Source: Chryseolinea sp.
GTDB lineage: Bacteria; Bacteroidota; Bacteroidia; Cytophagales; Cyclobacteriaceae
Assembly (NCBI GenBank): GCA_025923195.1
Contig: JAICGJ010000002.1
Coordinates: 50,290 to 114,289 of the forward strand
Length of the DNA: 64,000 bases
Direction: 5' to 3'
This document shows positions 1-8,975 of this stretch, in pieces. The notes beneath the pieces were generated by a model. That model was not told the DNA's origin, ran no database searches, and was given only the letters and a program-made list of their open reading frames with translations. The translations under genes were made by a program, and so were the position numbers. Each line of letters starts with the position of its first letter. Within the stretch, counting starts at the first letter, position 1.

Positions 1-784
1 TAAAAATGGTGCGCTGGGTAGAATCCTTTGGGCAAAATCGAGAGAGACACACCCTGGCCCGCACAGCGATTGGTTTTGGGATATTGAACAGGCTGGTGGC
101 GGATGTATCCTTGACCTGGGTTGCCATTGCGTAGAGATAACGCGCAGTTACATTGGCAAGGATATCAAACCCATCGAAGTGATGTGTTGGGCAGATACAC
201 AGGTAAAGCCCATTGATGCAGAAGATCATGCGATCGGTCTTGTAAAATATGAGAATGGTTCCATAGCGCAATTCGAAGTCAGCTGGACTTTCCGTGGTGG
301 ACTTGATTTACGCGATGAAGTGATGGGCACGGAGGGCACAATCTGGACGAACAATTTTTTAAGGACTGGCTTTGAAATGTTTACCACTGGAAAAGCAGCT
401 AACTACGTTTCGGAGAAAGCAGAAAGCGACAAGGGGTGGCTATTTCCGGTAGGAGACGAGTTGAATGAACTAGGCTACAATCATATGTTCATGGATATGT
501 TCCAGTCTCTTGAGCAAAAGAGACAACCGAAGGAAACGTTTTATGATGGTTACATCGTCAATGCAGTGCTGGACGCTGCCTATAAATCTGCTAAGACGAA
601 ACAATGGGAGCCAGTAGCACTAGATGTATGGAGGGGCAAGTCCGGTTATACCAAGGACAGCCATCTGCAGGAGTACGATGCCGAGAATTACCTGGTTAAG
701 GAAGAAGTAACTCACTATGGAGCTAAGAAAGTGATTCTAAAAAATAAGAAAACAGGCAAGATCATTGAGAAGGTACTGGACTAG
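1..784 (+). CDS. Gfo/Idh/MocA family oxidoreductase, 3' part (5' end outside window)
   Basis: The reading frame is open from the first full codon at position 2, so the gene begins before the window and only about 260 C-terminal residues are seen. The segment [21 protein letters not shown] and the following beta-sheet domain ([21 protein letters not shown], then GTEGTIW) are typical of the C-terminal half of Gfo/Idh/MocA NAD(P)-dependent sugar or inositol dehydrogenases. The NAD-binding Rossmann half is not visible, so the substrate cannot be assigned. The 3' end overlaps the convergent glycosyltransferase gene by 23 bases. A DUF1080 gene of the kind that accompanies such oxidoreductases in 3-keto-sugar metabolism lies 1.3 kb downstream. 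Confidence 0.88.
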   Translation, partial: KNGALGRILWAKSRETHPGPHSDWFWDIEQAGGGCILDLGCHCVEITRSYIGKDIKPIEVMCWADTQVKPIDAEDHAIGLVKYENGSIAQFEVSWTFRGGLDLRDEVMGTEGTIWTNNFLRTGFEMFTTGKAANYVSEKAESDKGWLFPVGDELNELGYNHMFMDMFQSLEQKRQPKETFYDGYIVNAVLDAAYKSAKTKQWEPVALDVWRGKSGYTKDSHLQEYDAENYLVKEEVTHYGAKKVILKNKKTGKIIEKVLD

Positions 785-1967
785 CGTGGACCTCCCTCAT
801 TACAATCTCTGCAAATTTTTCACTGAGAATTTTTCGGGAATATTTGGATTCTGCCAGCAAGCGACTCGCCTGCTGGCATTCCTTTAATTTACTGGAAGCA
901 TCTACGAAAGGCTTGAGCTTCCTTACAAAGTTTGTTGGATCTCTAGGGTCAATAAAAATTCCACAATGCTCTGCCTCAATTTCCTGCTTAATCCATCCTC
1001 CAAAGTTTATGGCTATTAGCTTGCCGGCCGCCAGTCCATCGAAATATTTGTTCGGGGATCCAGTTTCTAGAATTGGTAATGGTTTGTAGCAAATAAAGGT
1101 TGCATCGGTGACGCTCATAATGTCGTGAACTCCCTGACGATCCTGAAACGAAAGGATCGTAAAGTTCGACAATTGATATTGCTTCACAATCCGATGAAAG
1201 TAATTCAGCAACGCCCCGTCACCGCATAATATGAAATGTACCGGAAGATCTGCTTGTTTAGATGCCCTGGCACACTCAATGTAGAAGTCTAACCCATTTG
1301 CTAATCCGATAGCGCCTATATAGGAAATCACAAATTTTTGAGGGATCCCAAATTTCTTTAGGAGATTCTCATTCTTCTCAGCTGGCCTATAGAACTCAGT
1401 GTCCGCCATATTGGGGACAAGATATACTGTCTTTCCAGGCGCTTTCTTTTCGACAGAATTTTGGATGGCAGGTGAAAGGGCCACAATAGCGGCGGCATGC
1501 CTGTAGATGAATTTTTCGAGACCGTATAATACCTGTTTGAAGATATAATTGTTGACAAAGCCCATCTGGATGGGAGCTTCAGGCCACAAGTCCCCAACCT
1601 CAAAAACATAATTAATGCGATAACGCTGCTTGAGCCAGTATGCAGCTACCCCTATCGTTAGTGGAACCGAAATCGCATAACAAATGTCGATTTCCGGGAT
1701 TGTGGCTGCGAGATTAACCGCTCTGATATTATACTTCAAAAAAGATACGCTGCGCTTCCAGAAGCCGAACCGGTTATCATAAGGGACCGGCAGAAAATGG
1801 ACCTCGATACCCTCAATTTTTTCAGATTTGAGAGTATCTCCGTTGTAGCCTGTAATTACAGTGACACTTATATTGCGATCTACTAACGCTTTTGCCAAGT
1901 AATAAGACCGTAGCGCACCACCGGTTGCCGGAGTTTTGAAATGTTGATGAAGGAGCAAAACTTTCAC
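762..1967 (-). CDS. Glycosyltransferase family 4 (WbuB-like)
   Basis: Predicted protein of 401 residues. The N-terminus [20 protein letters not shown] resembles the start of WbuB-type GT4 glycosyltransferases, with two Rossmann-like halves. The C-terminal donor-binding region carries [16 protein letters not shown] (about residues 305-320), which contains the nucleotide-sugar-binding E...K/GS pattern of retaining GT-B enzymes. It probably transfers a sugar onto a lipid-linked or surface glycan at the cytoplasmic face of the membrane; donor and acceptor are unknown. The start codon is GTG, chosen because the beta-strand that opens the family fold begins immediately after it. It overlaps the upstream-strand oxidoreductase tail to tail by 23 bases. 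No other glycan gene is adjacent apart from that oxidoreductase. Confidence 0.88.
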   Translation of the reverse strand: MKVLLLHQHFKTPATGGALRSYYLAKALVDRNISVTVITGYNGDTLKSEKIEGIEVHFLPVPYDNRFGFWKRSVSFLKYNIRAVNLAATIPEIDICYAISVPLTIGVAAYWLKQRYRINYVFEVGDLWPEAPIQMGFVNNYIFKQVLYGLEKFIYRHAAAIVALSPAIQNSVEKKAPGKTVYLVPNMADTEFYRPAEKNENLLKKFGIPQKFVISYIGAIGLANGLDFYIECARASKQADLPVHFILCGDGALLNYFHRIVKQYQLSNFTILSFQDRQGVHDIMSVTDATFICYKPLPILETGSPNKYFDGLAAGKLIAINFGGWIKQEIEAEHCGIFIDPRDPTNFVRKLKPFVDASSKLKECQQASRLLAESKYSRKILSEKFAEIVMREVHASPVPSQ

Positions 1968-2033
1968 GCTGCAAAGAAAAGAATTGTTGTGTGTCTTCTG
2001 TTTATGCTTAACAATATTTTGATTTGTATAAGA

Positions 2034-2054
2034 ATTGTAAAGATTGTAAAGATT
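2034..2054. repeat. Two tandem copies of ATTGTAAAG
   Basis: Two exact head-to-tail copies of ATTGTAAAG followed by ATT lie in the divergent region between the glycosyltransferase and the DUF1080 gene. They could be an operator or a promoter-proximal element, but no regulator is identified. Confidence 0.4.
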
Positions 2055-2098
2055 CTATAGAAAACTCACGCTTATTATTGTCATAAAAAAACATTGCC

Positions 2099-2692
2099 AT
2101 GATTACAAGACTATTGGTGCTAATCCTGATGATCGCCTTTTGCACCAACGCGATCGGACAAACGAAACTTTTTAACGGAAAAGATCTAAAGGGATGGAAG
2201 GTCCACGGTACAGAAAAGTGGTATGTAGAAAACGGAGAATTAGTTTGCGAAAGCGGTCCGGACAAGCAGTATGGTTACCTGGCATCGGAGAAAGATTATA
2301 AGGATTTTGAGTTAACGGTGGAGTTTAAGCAAGAGTCAAACGGTAATAGCGGGGTATTTTTTCACAGCACTATTGAAGGCACAAAGATTACAGGATGGCA
2401 GGCTGAGGTGGCTCCCAAAGGTCGCTCTACGGGCGGCATTTATGAGTCTTATGGCCGCGAATGGCTGATAAAACCCGATCCCAGCCTGGACCAAGTGCTT
2501 AAAGAAGGACAATGGAATACCCTTACCGTTAAGATGAAAGGCGATGTAGTTGAAACCTTTTTGAACGGCACAAAAATGATCACACTAGAGGATGAAAAGA
2601 TTGGTGCAACAACGGGAAAAATTGCCCTTCAGATTCACGATGGTGGAGGCGTGAAAGTGCGCTGGCGGAAAGTTGAAATTCGCGAACTTTGA
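2099..2692 (+). CDS. Secreted DUF1080 (3-keto-disaccharide hydrolase family) protein
   Basis: Protein of 197 residues with an N-terminal signal peptide (hydrophobic residues 4-18, cleavage likely after IGQ). The rest is one DUF1080 domain: TKLFNGKDLKGWKV at the start, GNSGVFFHS in the middle, TGGIYESYGR, and LQIHDGGGVKVRWRKVEIREL at the end. This is a concanavalin-like beta-sandwich; some relatives cleave 3-keto-glycosides made by Gfo/Idh/MocA dehydrogenases. Function here is inferred from family only. It is probably periplasmic or outer-membrane associated. It is transcribed alone and is followed by a strong inverted repeat that separates it from the convergent sigma-factor operon. Confidence 0.85.
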   Translation: MITRLLVLILMIAFCTNAIGQTKLFNGKDLKGWKVHGTEKWYVENGELVCESGPDKQYGYLASEKDYKDFELTVEFKQESNGNSGVFFHSTIEGTKITGWQAEVAPKGRSTGGIYESYGREWLIKPDPSLDQVLKEGQWNTLTVKMKGDVVETFLNGTKMITLEDEKIGATTGKIALQIHDGGGVKVRWRKVEIREL

Positions 2693-2694
2693 TC

Positions 2695-2721
2695 AAGCTC
2701 CCGCCGCAGGGGCGGGAGCTT
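2695..2721. terminator. Bidirectional terminator-like hairpin
   Basis: Perfect 11-bp stem AAGCTCCCGCC / GGCGGGAGCTT with a 5-base loop, placed 2 bases after the DUF1080 stop and 4 bases before the stop of the convergent small gene. There is no clear T-run, so the strength as an intrinsic terminator is uncertain. Confidence 0.7.
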
Positions 2722-2725
2722 CACC

Positions 2726-2959
2726 TCATGAGGGACGTTCCTGTAATGTTTTGGAGTAACTCAAGATAGATAATACCGTGCCCGACGATGGTTCAACCCG
2801 GGCTGCATCCATGTCTTTTTTCATGGAACATAACTCTGAATAAAGCGCCTGCAGTTCGCTGTCGCGAACAAGGGCCTTATCAATTCTGCTGTTCTCCTCC
2901 TCCGTAGTCTCGTGGTATAAATACCTGATCAAGTCCGTTTGGGTAAAAGTTTGTATCAT
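2726..2959 (-). CDS. Small protein encoded with the ECF sigma factor (possible regulator)
   Basis: Protein of 77 residues, mainly helical and highly charged, with no membrane segment and no zinc-finger cysteine pattern (one Cys only). Its first 80 bases overlap the 3' end of the sigma-factor gene in a different frame, so translation is probably coupled. Small genes at this place in Bacteroidota ECF operons are often annotated as hypothetical or as putative anti-sigma factors. The motif LIRYLYHETTEEENSRIDKA resembles the N-terminal helical part of such proteins, where a few charged residues precede a longer helix. Whether it binds the sigma factor cannot be told from sequence. The frame is clean and ends right at the shared terminator hairpin, which supports it as a real gene. 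Confidence 0.65.
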   Translation of the reverse strand: MIQTFTQTDLIRYLYHETTEEENSRIDKALVRDSELQALYSELCSMKKDMDAARVEPSSGTVLSILSYSKTLQERPS

Positions 2960-3530
2960 AGGCTCTGTGTTTGACCATCTTCTTACGCAGATTGATCAGT
3001 GCATACCGCATCCTTCCGAGTGCGGTATTAATGCTCACATCTGTGCGTTCAGCGATCTCCTGAAAACTCATCTGCAGGTAATGTCTCATAATCAACACCT
3101 GCTTTTGCTCCATGGGCAGCTCTTTTATATAATCTCTTAGTTTCGTACGGGTGTCTTTGAAGATCTGCTTGTCTTCTGCTGACTCATCCGCAAAATCCAT
3201 TGAGTTAAATAATCTGCTACCATCTTCCAATACCACTTCGGGATATCGTTTGTTCTTTCTAAAGTTATCGATTGCCAGATTATGGGCAATCCGGCTTATC
3301 CAAGGCAAAAATTTGCCTTCCTCGTTGTACCTCCCACCGCGTATGGTGTTAATGGCTTTAACGAAGGTTTCTTGCAATAGGTCTTCGGCAGTATACCTAT
3401 CCTTAACGATCAGGTATATCGCTGTAAAGATCCTTGATTTGTGTCGGTGCAGGAGCATTTCGAAAGCTTCATCGTTACCGTTTTGATAGAGCGACACGAG
3501 TTGGCTGTCGCTTAATCTGCTGTCAATCAT
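2880..3530 (-). CDS. ECF-type RNA polymerase sigma factor
   Basis: Protein of 216 residues. Region 2 spans about residues 8-85 (LVSLYQNGNDEAFEMLLHRH, then DLLQETFVKAI, then WISRIAHNLAIDNFR) and region 4 about residues 130-185 (LPMEQKQVLIMRHYLQMSFQ and the helix-turn-helix EIAERTDVSINTALGRMRYA). It should direct RNA polymerase to a small regulon. The C-terminus runs about 30 residues past region 4 (YDTNFYPNGLDQVFIPRDYG), and this tail is encoded by DNA that is also the start of the downstream small gene. No anti-sigma factor with a membrane anchor is adjacent, so the control mechanism is not evident. Start ATG at 3530. Confidence 0.93.
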   Translation of the reverse strand: MIDSRLSDSQLVSLYQNGNDEAFEMLLHRHKSRIFTAIYLIVKDRYTAEDLLQETFVKAINTIRGGRYNEEGKFLPWISRIAHNLAIDNFRKNKRYPEVVLEDGSRLFNSMDFADESAEDKQIFKDTRTKLRDYIKELPMEQKQVLIMRHYLQMSFQEIAERTDVSINTALGRMRYALINLRKKMVKHRAYDTNFYPNGLDQVFIPRDYGGGEQQN

Positions 3531-3708
3531 TCTGTCTCACTTTTAGGTAACGTAGACGTCTCTTTCGATATTGTGTTGGGTTATTAGAACAAATTGGTTT
3601 GAAAAGATAGAAAGTTTTTGATACTGTGCCAAAAAAAACTTAAAAAAATCTTGCCTGTCATACAATTTGTTTAGCTAATTGCTCCTAATTCCAGCGTCAG
3701 TTTATTGT

Positions 3709-4089
3709 ATGGCCATCAGCAAGAAAAAAATTATTAAAAGTCTCGAAAACCTATCTGGGGATTTAGTGGAATTAATACACCAGCAATATCCAAATGGTTA
3801 TCAAGCAAGCATCTCCCGAATCACCAATGCAAAAAAAGAGCCGATTTTTGTTTTCCCGCTGGATACTGAAGAGGCCATCTATTTGATCAAAGTTCCGGTA
3901 ACCAAAAACAGCTCTGGCGAATATGATGTCGATTCAAAGGAGGAAGATGATCTGGATAAAGGAGACGATGGATTTGACGGACCGGACGATTTTGACGCTG
4001 GTCGAGGTGAAGCAGATGCGGATTATGATGATGAAGGCGGAGGCCGTGCGAGCCGTGAAGCCAGCTACGACCCAGATTTTGATACCTAG
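3709..4089 (+). CDS. Hypothetical protein with acidic C-terminal half
   Basis: Protein of 126 residues from an ATG at 3709; an upstream TTG at 3679 would add ten residues but gives a less natural start. The N-terminal half (MAISKKKIIKSLENLSGDLV) is basic and helical and is followed by a short predicted beta region. The C-terminal half is strongly acidic and glycine-rich (runs such as EEDDLDKGDDGFDGPDDFD), probably disordered. I do not recognise a domain. It stands alone between the sigma factor promoter region and uvrA. Acidic tails of this kind occur in small Bacteroidota proteins of unknown role, and nucleic-acid mimicry or calcium binding would be speculation. Confidence 0.6.
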   Translation: MAISKKKIIKSLENLSGDLVELIHQQYPNGYQASISRITNAKKEPIFVFPLDTEEAIYLIKVPVTKNSSGEYDVDSKEEDDLDKGDDGFDGPDDFDAGRGEADADYDDEGGGRASREASYDPDFDT

Positions 4090-4277
4090 ATTTTTTGAAA
4101 CTCTTAGTCGAGCAATTTGACCATTCGACTGAAATCCTGAGAACCTTACCTGTCATCGTGAAAAAAGAAGTTGCGGTGATTTAGTCCCGTCAGGGTGGAA
4201 TTTCTTTAAGTTTATCTTGCCATCGCCAAACTTTATCTTCAGAACGCAAGTTAGGTGAGGGTAATTGAAAGAATAAT

Positions 4278-7142
4278 TTGAACGCATCAGTGAGCCAACC
4301 GTCTGCAACCAAGGATTCTGTTTTGGATGAATTGGACCCGAAAGAATTTATCATCATTAAGCGTGCTAGGGTTAATAACCTGAAAAATCTGAGCGTTGCC
4401 ATCCCTCGCAATAAACTTGTGGTGATCACCGGACTTTCAGGATCAGGAAAATCATCGCTTGCATTCGATACCCTTTTTGCAGAAGGTCAGAGAATGTATG
4501 TTGAGAGCCTGAGCTCTTATGCGCGTCAGTTCCTGGGGAGAATGGAAAAGCCAGAAGTAGATTACATCAAAGGTGTTTCTCCAGCCATTGCCATCGAACA
4601 AAAGGTAAACACGAGAAACCCCAGGTCGACCGTTGGGACGACCACGGAAATCTACGATTATCTGAAGTTGCTTTTTGCCAGAATAGGAAAGACCTATTCG
4701 CCTGTCAGCGGAAAGGAAGTAAGACGAGACACTGTTACCAGTGTGGTTGATTTTATCAATAAACACAACCCTGGAATTCGGATCATGATTGCCTGCCCCT
4801 TGACTATAAAAAAAGGACGTAAGTTGAATGATGAACTGAATTTACTGCTGAGCAAGGGCTACGCCCGTATTCTCGTCAACGGTGACGTGAAATTTATTGA
4901 GGAGTTGCTGTCCGTGGGTCCTTCAAAAGTCAAACCTAAGGCTGCTCCTAAGAACAAGAAGGAAGAAGTTTATGAGATCCTTATTGATCGCGCCAGCGTA
5001 AATGCTGAGGATGAAGATACAATCTTCCGTATCTCCGATTCAGTTCAAACCGCATTCTTTGAAGGAGAAGGTGATTGCATCGTATACATTGAAGGCCATG
5101 ACAAAGTCACGTTTTCAGACCGATTTGAACTGGATGGAATAACCTTTACCGAGCCTTCTATAAATTTCTTTAGCTTCAATAACCCTTTTGGAGCTTGCCA
5201 GACCTGTGAAGGATTCGGAAAAATTATCGGTATAGATGAAGATCTCGTCATACCCGACAAATCGCTGTCGGTTTATGAAGGTGCTATCGCTCCCTGGCGT
5301 AGCGAAACTATGGGAGAATGGCAAAAGCCTCTTCTAAAAAATGGGATCAAGTTTGACTTCCCGATTCACCGTCCATACAATGAACTCACCAGGGAGCAGC
5401 AGGAATTACTCTGGAATGGGAACGAGTACTTTGACGGCCTGCATGATTTCTTTAAATACCTGGCCTCCAAAACTCACAAGATCCAATACCGGGTGCTGCT
5501 ATCCCGCTATCGCGGAAGGACCACATGCCCTGATTGTCGGGGAACACGTCTAAGAAAAGATGCGCAATACGTTAAAATCGCCAATACCTCGATCACGGAT
5601 CTGGTGCTGTTACCGATCGGAGAAATGCTCAGTTTCTTCAACAGTCTGCAACTTGCCGACTACGACAAGAAAATCTCTGAACGGATTTTAAGCGAGATCA
5701 AATCAAGGCTGGAGTACATGGATAAGGTAGGACTCGGTTACCTGACGCTTAATCGCCTGACGTCGACATTGTCGGGCGGTGAATACCAACGGATCAAGCT
5801 GGCAACTTCTTTAGGCAGTGCATTGGTTGGCTCCATGTATGTCTTAGATGAACCTAGCATCGGCCTGCATCCACGCGATACGGACCGGATGGTGGACGTT
5901 TTGAAATCATTACGGGATCTGGGTAACACCGTTATTGTGGTTGAGCACGAAGAAGAAGTGATGCGAGCATCTGATCAGATCATTGATATTGGCCCAGAAG
6001 CGGGCAGTCATGGCGGAGAACTGGTTTTTCAAGGTTCGCTCGCGGATTTAAATGGTCTCAAACACTCCCATACAACGGACTACCTAAGCGGCCGAGAAAA
6101 AATTCCCGTCCCTGCCCTGAGACGGAAGTGGAAAGACTCCGTGACTATTGTGGGAGCCAGAGAAAATAACCTAAAGAATCTCACCATTAAGTTTCCCCTT
6201 GGCGTGCTGACAGTCGTAACAGGTGTCAGCGGTTCCGGCAAGTCGACCCTTATAAAAAAGATTCTTTATCCAGCGGTGGGCCGTTTAAGCGGTTCGGTCG
6301 CTGAGTCGCCCGGCAAGTATGACAAACTGGAGGGCGATATGTCACGGATCACGCAGGTTGAATTCGTAGATCAGAATCCAATCGGCAAATCGTCCCGTTC
6401 GAATCCGATCAGCTATGTCAAAGCATACGACCTTATCCGTCAGTTATTTGCGGATCACCCGTTGTCAAAACAGCGGGGATATAAACCTTCTCACTTTTCG
6501 TTCAACGTAGAGGGTGGACGCTGCGAGACTTGCCAGGGCGAGGGGGAAATCAAAGTTGAAATGCAGTTTATGGCTGACATTTTCCTGAAGTGTGAGAGCT
6601 GTCATGGTAAACGCTTCAAACAGGAAATTCTGGAAATTGAATTCAATGGAAAGAACATTGCAGATGTCCTCGATCTTACGGTGGAAGAGGCGCTTGAATT
6701 CTTTAAGGGCAAGAAGACCATACACGAAAAGATTATACCATTAAATGACGTCGGATTAGGATATGTGAAGCTGGGTCAATCGTCGAACTCGCTTAGCGGC
6801 GGCGAAGCGCAACGCGTGAAACTTGCATCGTTCCTGGGGAAAAACTCCATTGAAGGCCGGATGCTTTTTATTTTTGATGAGCCTACCACCGGCTTGCATT
6901 TTCATGATATTTTTAAATTACTGAAAGCTATAAATGCGCTGGTTGATGCGGGTCACAGTGTCATTATTATTGAACATAACCTGGAGGTGGTCAAGTGTGC
7001 TGACTGGATCATAGACTTGGGACCAGAAGGCGGCGACAAGCAGGGAGGATATCTTATGTTTGCAGGCACACCTGAAGATATGGTGAAGAAGGGAAAGGGT
7101 TATACAACAGAATTCCTGAAAAGAAAACTAGGCGACAGGTAG
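4278..7142 (+). CDS. uvrA: UvrABC system protein A (excinuclease ABC subunit A)
   Basis: Protein of 954 residues, the usual UvrA size. It is the damage-sensing ATPase of nucleotide excision repair and loads UvrB on DNA. Two ABC cassettes are visible: Walker [10 protein letters not shown] at about residues 52-60 and GVSGSGKST at about 649-657, signatures LSGGE at about 498 and 838, and Walker B segments [10 protein letters not shown] and [10 protein letters not shown]. The C-terminal zinc module has both pairs (CETC and CESC, about 748-775). The first zinc module has GACQTC but lacks the preceding CxxC pair, replaced by [12 protein letters not shown]. The start codon is TTG; a stop lies four codons upstream and there is no ATG near the conserved N-terminus. 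Confidence 0.97.
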   Translation: MNASVSQPSATKDSVLDELDPKEFIIIKRARVNNLKNLSVAIPRNKLVVITGLSGSGKSSLAFDTLFAEGQRMYVESLSSYARQFLGRMEKPEVDYIKGVSPAIAIEQKVNTRNPRSTVGTTTEIYDYLKLLFARIGKTYSPVSGKEVRRDTVTSVVDFINKHNPGIRIMIACPLTIKKGRKLNDELNLLLSKGYARILVNGDVKFIEELLSVGPSKVKPKAAPKNKKEEVYEILIDRASVNAEDEDTIFRISDSVQTAFFEGEGDCIVYIEGHDKVTFSDRFELDGITFTEPSINFFSFNNPFGACQTCEGFGKIIGIDEDLVIPDKSLSVYEGAIAPWRSETMGEWQKPLLKNGIKFDFPIHRPYNELTREQQELLWNGNEYFDGLHDFFKYLASKTHKIQYRVLLSRYRGRTTCPDCRGTRLRKDAQYVKIANTSITDLVLLPIGEMLSFFNSLQLADYDKKISERILSEIKSRLEYMDKVGLGYLTLNRLTSTLSGGEYQRIKLATSLGSALVGSMYVLDEPSIGLHPRDTDRMVDVLKSLRDLGNTVIVVEHEEEVMRASDQIIDIGPEAGSHGGELVFQGSLADLNGLKHSHTTDYLSGREKIPVPALRRKWKDSVTIVGARENNLKNLTIKFPLGVLTVVTGVSGSGKSTLIKKILYPAVGRLSGSVAESPGKYDKLEGDMSRITQVEFVDQNPIGKSSRSNPISYVKAYDLIRQLFADHPLSKQRGYKPSHFSFNVEGGRCETCQGEGEIKVEMQFMADIFLKCESCHGKRFKQEILEIEFNGKNIADVLDLTVEEALEFFKGKKTIHEKIIPLNDVGLGYVKLGQSSNSLSGGEAQRVKLASFLGKNSIEGRMLFIFDEPTTGLHFHDIFKLLKAINALVDAGHSVIIIEHNLEVVKCADWIIDLGPEGGDKQGGYLMFAGTPEDMVKKGKGYTTEFLKRKLGDR

Positions 7143-7174
7143 ATCTTTAGCGCTTCAATCTTCGATAATAATCT

Positions 7175-7840
7175 ATGAAAATTCTGTTGCTCGGTGCGAA
7201 CGGCCGGACGGGAAAGCACGTTATTGACGAGGCTCTGCGACAAGGGCATGACCTAGTTTGCCTGGTCAGGCGGCCAGAAGCAATTCACGTTCAACACCCC
7301 AAGCTGACTATTTATAAAGGATCGCCCGAAAAACTTGGGGATTTGGAAAAAGCGATACAGGGTTGTGAGGTTGTGATCTCAGTTCTGAATATTTCACGAA
7401 AGTCTGACTTTCCCTGGGCACCCCTTCGAACGCCAGAAACAATGCTATCGGATCTCATGACAAATTTGATAAAGCTTTCCGAAACACACGTCATTAAAAG
7501 AGTGATTGCCTGTTCCGCATGGGGAGTATCTGAAACTAAAAGATTTCTGCCTTCATGGTTTGTTTGGCTCATCAATCATAGCAACGTTGGGTTCGCCTAT
7601 CGAGATCATGAACGACAGGAAGAAATCCTAATGAAATCATCATTGCCTTGGACAATTGTACGACCAACGGGTCTTACAAATTCAAAACGAAACCAGAAAG
7701 TCATAGAAAGTTACAATAACTTACCAAAGCCAAACTTTACTATCAGTAGGCGTAGCGTTGCCAAGTATTTGGTTGATGCTATTAACAACGAGGCGCTGAT
7801 TCGTAAAGCGCCAGTGATTTCGGCGGCCCCAATTTTGTAA
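7175..7840 (+). CDS. NAD(P)-binding oxidoreductase (NmrA/SDR-a type)
   Basis: Protein of 221 residues opening with the Rossmann motif MKILLLGANGRTGKHVIDEA, followed by DLVCLVRRPEAI, which places a basic pair after the second strand as in NADPH-binding atypical short-chain dehydrogenases. A segment KRVIACSAWGVSETK and later PWTIVRPTGLTNS are usual in the NAD(P)H-binding family PF13460. There is no Tyr-x-x-x-Lys catalytic pair, so it may be a redox sensor or an epimerase-like protein rather than a classical dehydrogenase. It follows uvrA by 32 bases and may be read from the same transcript. Substrate unknown. Confidence 0.85.
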   Translation: MKILLLGANGRTGKHVIDEALRQGHDLVCLVRRPEAIHVQHPKLTIYKGSPEKLGDLEKAIQGCEVVISVLNISRKSDFPWAPLRTPETMLSDLMTNLIKLSETHVIKRVIACSAWGVSETKRFLPSWFVWLINHSNVGFAYRDHERQEEILMKSSLPWTIVRPTGLTNSKRNQKVIESYNNLPKPNFTISRRSVAKYLVDAINNEALIRKAPVISAAPIL

Positions 7841-7914
7841 GCGAGAAAGGGGTGGTCTAAGTATTAGTAATGAATAAAATTATCTTTCCAAAAATTAAAG
7901 GGTTGCAACCAGCT

Positions 7915-8883
7915 TTATGACTCCCGATTAATAAGCAGCTCGGCAAACTTAACAAGCCTCGACTTTGCCTTATCGGAGCATGACAACGCTTCTACACTTG
8001 AAAATCCTTTCTTAAAATAATTGTTGATCTTCTTTTCAGTCAGCCTTGAAATCATTAACGCATCAAAAATTTCCTTAACAGCAATGACTTTTTCAGTTTT
8101 GTCAAATCGTTTCAAGGAGAGCCATCGTTGAAGGTTACGGCGCTGTCGGGGTGATGCTAATTCGAGAGCTTTGATGAGCAAAAAGGTTTTCTTGTTTGCG
8201 ATGATGTCGCCACCGATCTGCTTACCGAATTTTTTTGCATTCGCGTAAGCATCAAGCAGGTCATCTTTGAGTTGAAATCCCAAACCGATATTCACTCCGA
8301 AATCTCTCAACGCTCCGCAATCGCGACGGGAGGCTCCTGCCAACATACCCCCCAATTCCAGGCTAAATCCAAGTAATACCGCCGTCTTCAGTTTAATCAT
8401 GTTGAGGTATTGCCGTTCGGTAACATACTTCCGCCCTTCGAACTCCATATCCCACTGTTGCCCCTCGCATACTTCACACGCACATTTGTTGAACGCAACC
8501 AATACCTCCTTCAATTTTTGATCCTTGAGCGGCAAAAGCATATCATACACTTTCACGAGCATGACATCACCTGATAGGATGGCTGTGTTAACATCCCACT
8601 TCTCGTGCACCGTGGGCATCCCTCGTCGCAGAGGTGCTTTGTCCATGATATCGTCATGCATTAGTGTGAAATTGTGGAAGGCCTCAACTGCAACAGCGTA
8701 CGGCAGCATCTTCTGAACGTCAGACCGATAAAGAGAGTATGCCAAAATACAAAACATGGGACGCAGGCGCTTTCCTCCAAGACGCATGAGATATCGAATG
8801 GGCTCATACAATGATACAGGTTCAAGGCCGTATTTTTGTTTTCTGATTTCCAGCTCCAGGAGACGGGAATACTTTTCGACCAT
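7915..8883 (-). CDS. Polyprenyl (all-trans) diphosphate synthase family protein
   Basis: Protein of 322 residues from the ATG at 8883; the frame continues 15 codons upstream, but the family N-terminus fits MVEKYSRLLE. It condenses isopentenyl diphosphate onto allylic diphosphates. The first aspartate-rich motif DDIMD is at about residues 77-81, preceded by GGKRLRP, the IPP-binding segment. The second motif is LGFQLKDDLLDAYAN at about 195-209. Bulky residues just before the first DDxxD (NFTLMHDD) influence chain length, but I cannot tell whether the product is C15, C20 or longer. It is the last gene of a seven-gene minus-strand run and follows rnr by about 90 bases. Confidence 0.92.
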   Translation of the reverse strand: MVEKYSRLLELEIRKQKYGLEPVSLYEPIRYLMRLGGKRLRPMFCILAYSLYRSDVQKMLPYAVAVEAFHNFTLMHDDIMDKAPLRRGMPTVHEKWDVNTAILSGDVMLVKVYDMLLPLKDQKLKEVLVAFNKCACEVCEGQQWDMEFEGRKYVTERQYLNMIKLKTAVLLGFSLELGGMLAGASRRDCGALRDFGVNIGLGFQLKDDLLDAYANAKKFGKQIGGDIIANKKTFLLIKALELASPRQRRNLQRWLSLKRFDKTEKVIAVKEIFDALMISRLTEKKINNYFKKGFSSVEALSCSDKAKSRLVKFAELLINRES

Positions 8884-8975
8884 GCTATATGATATGGATA
8901 AACAACATCGTTCTCGCAAAGAACGCAAACTTAGAGCTGCGTAGAATGTAAGTGCAGAATTTAATTTCCATAAAC

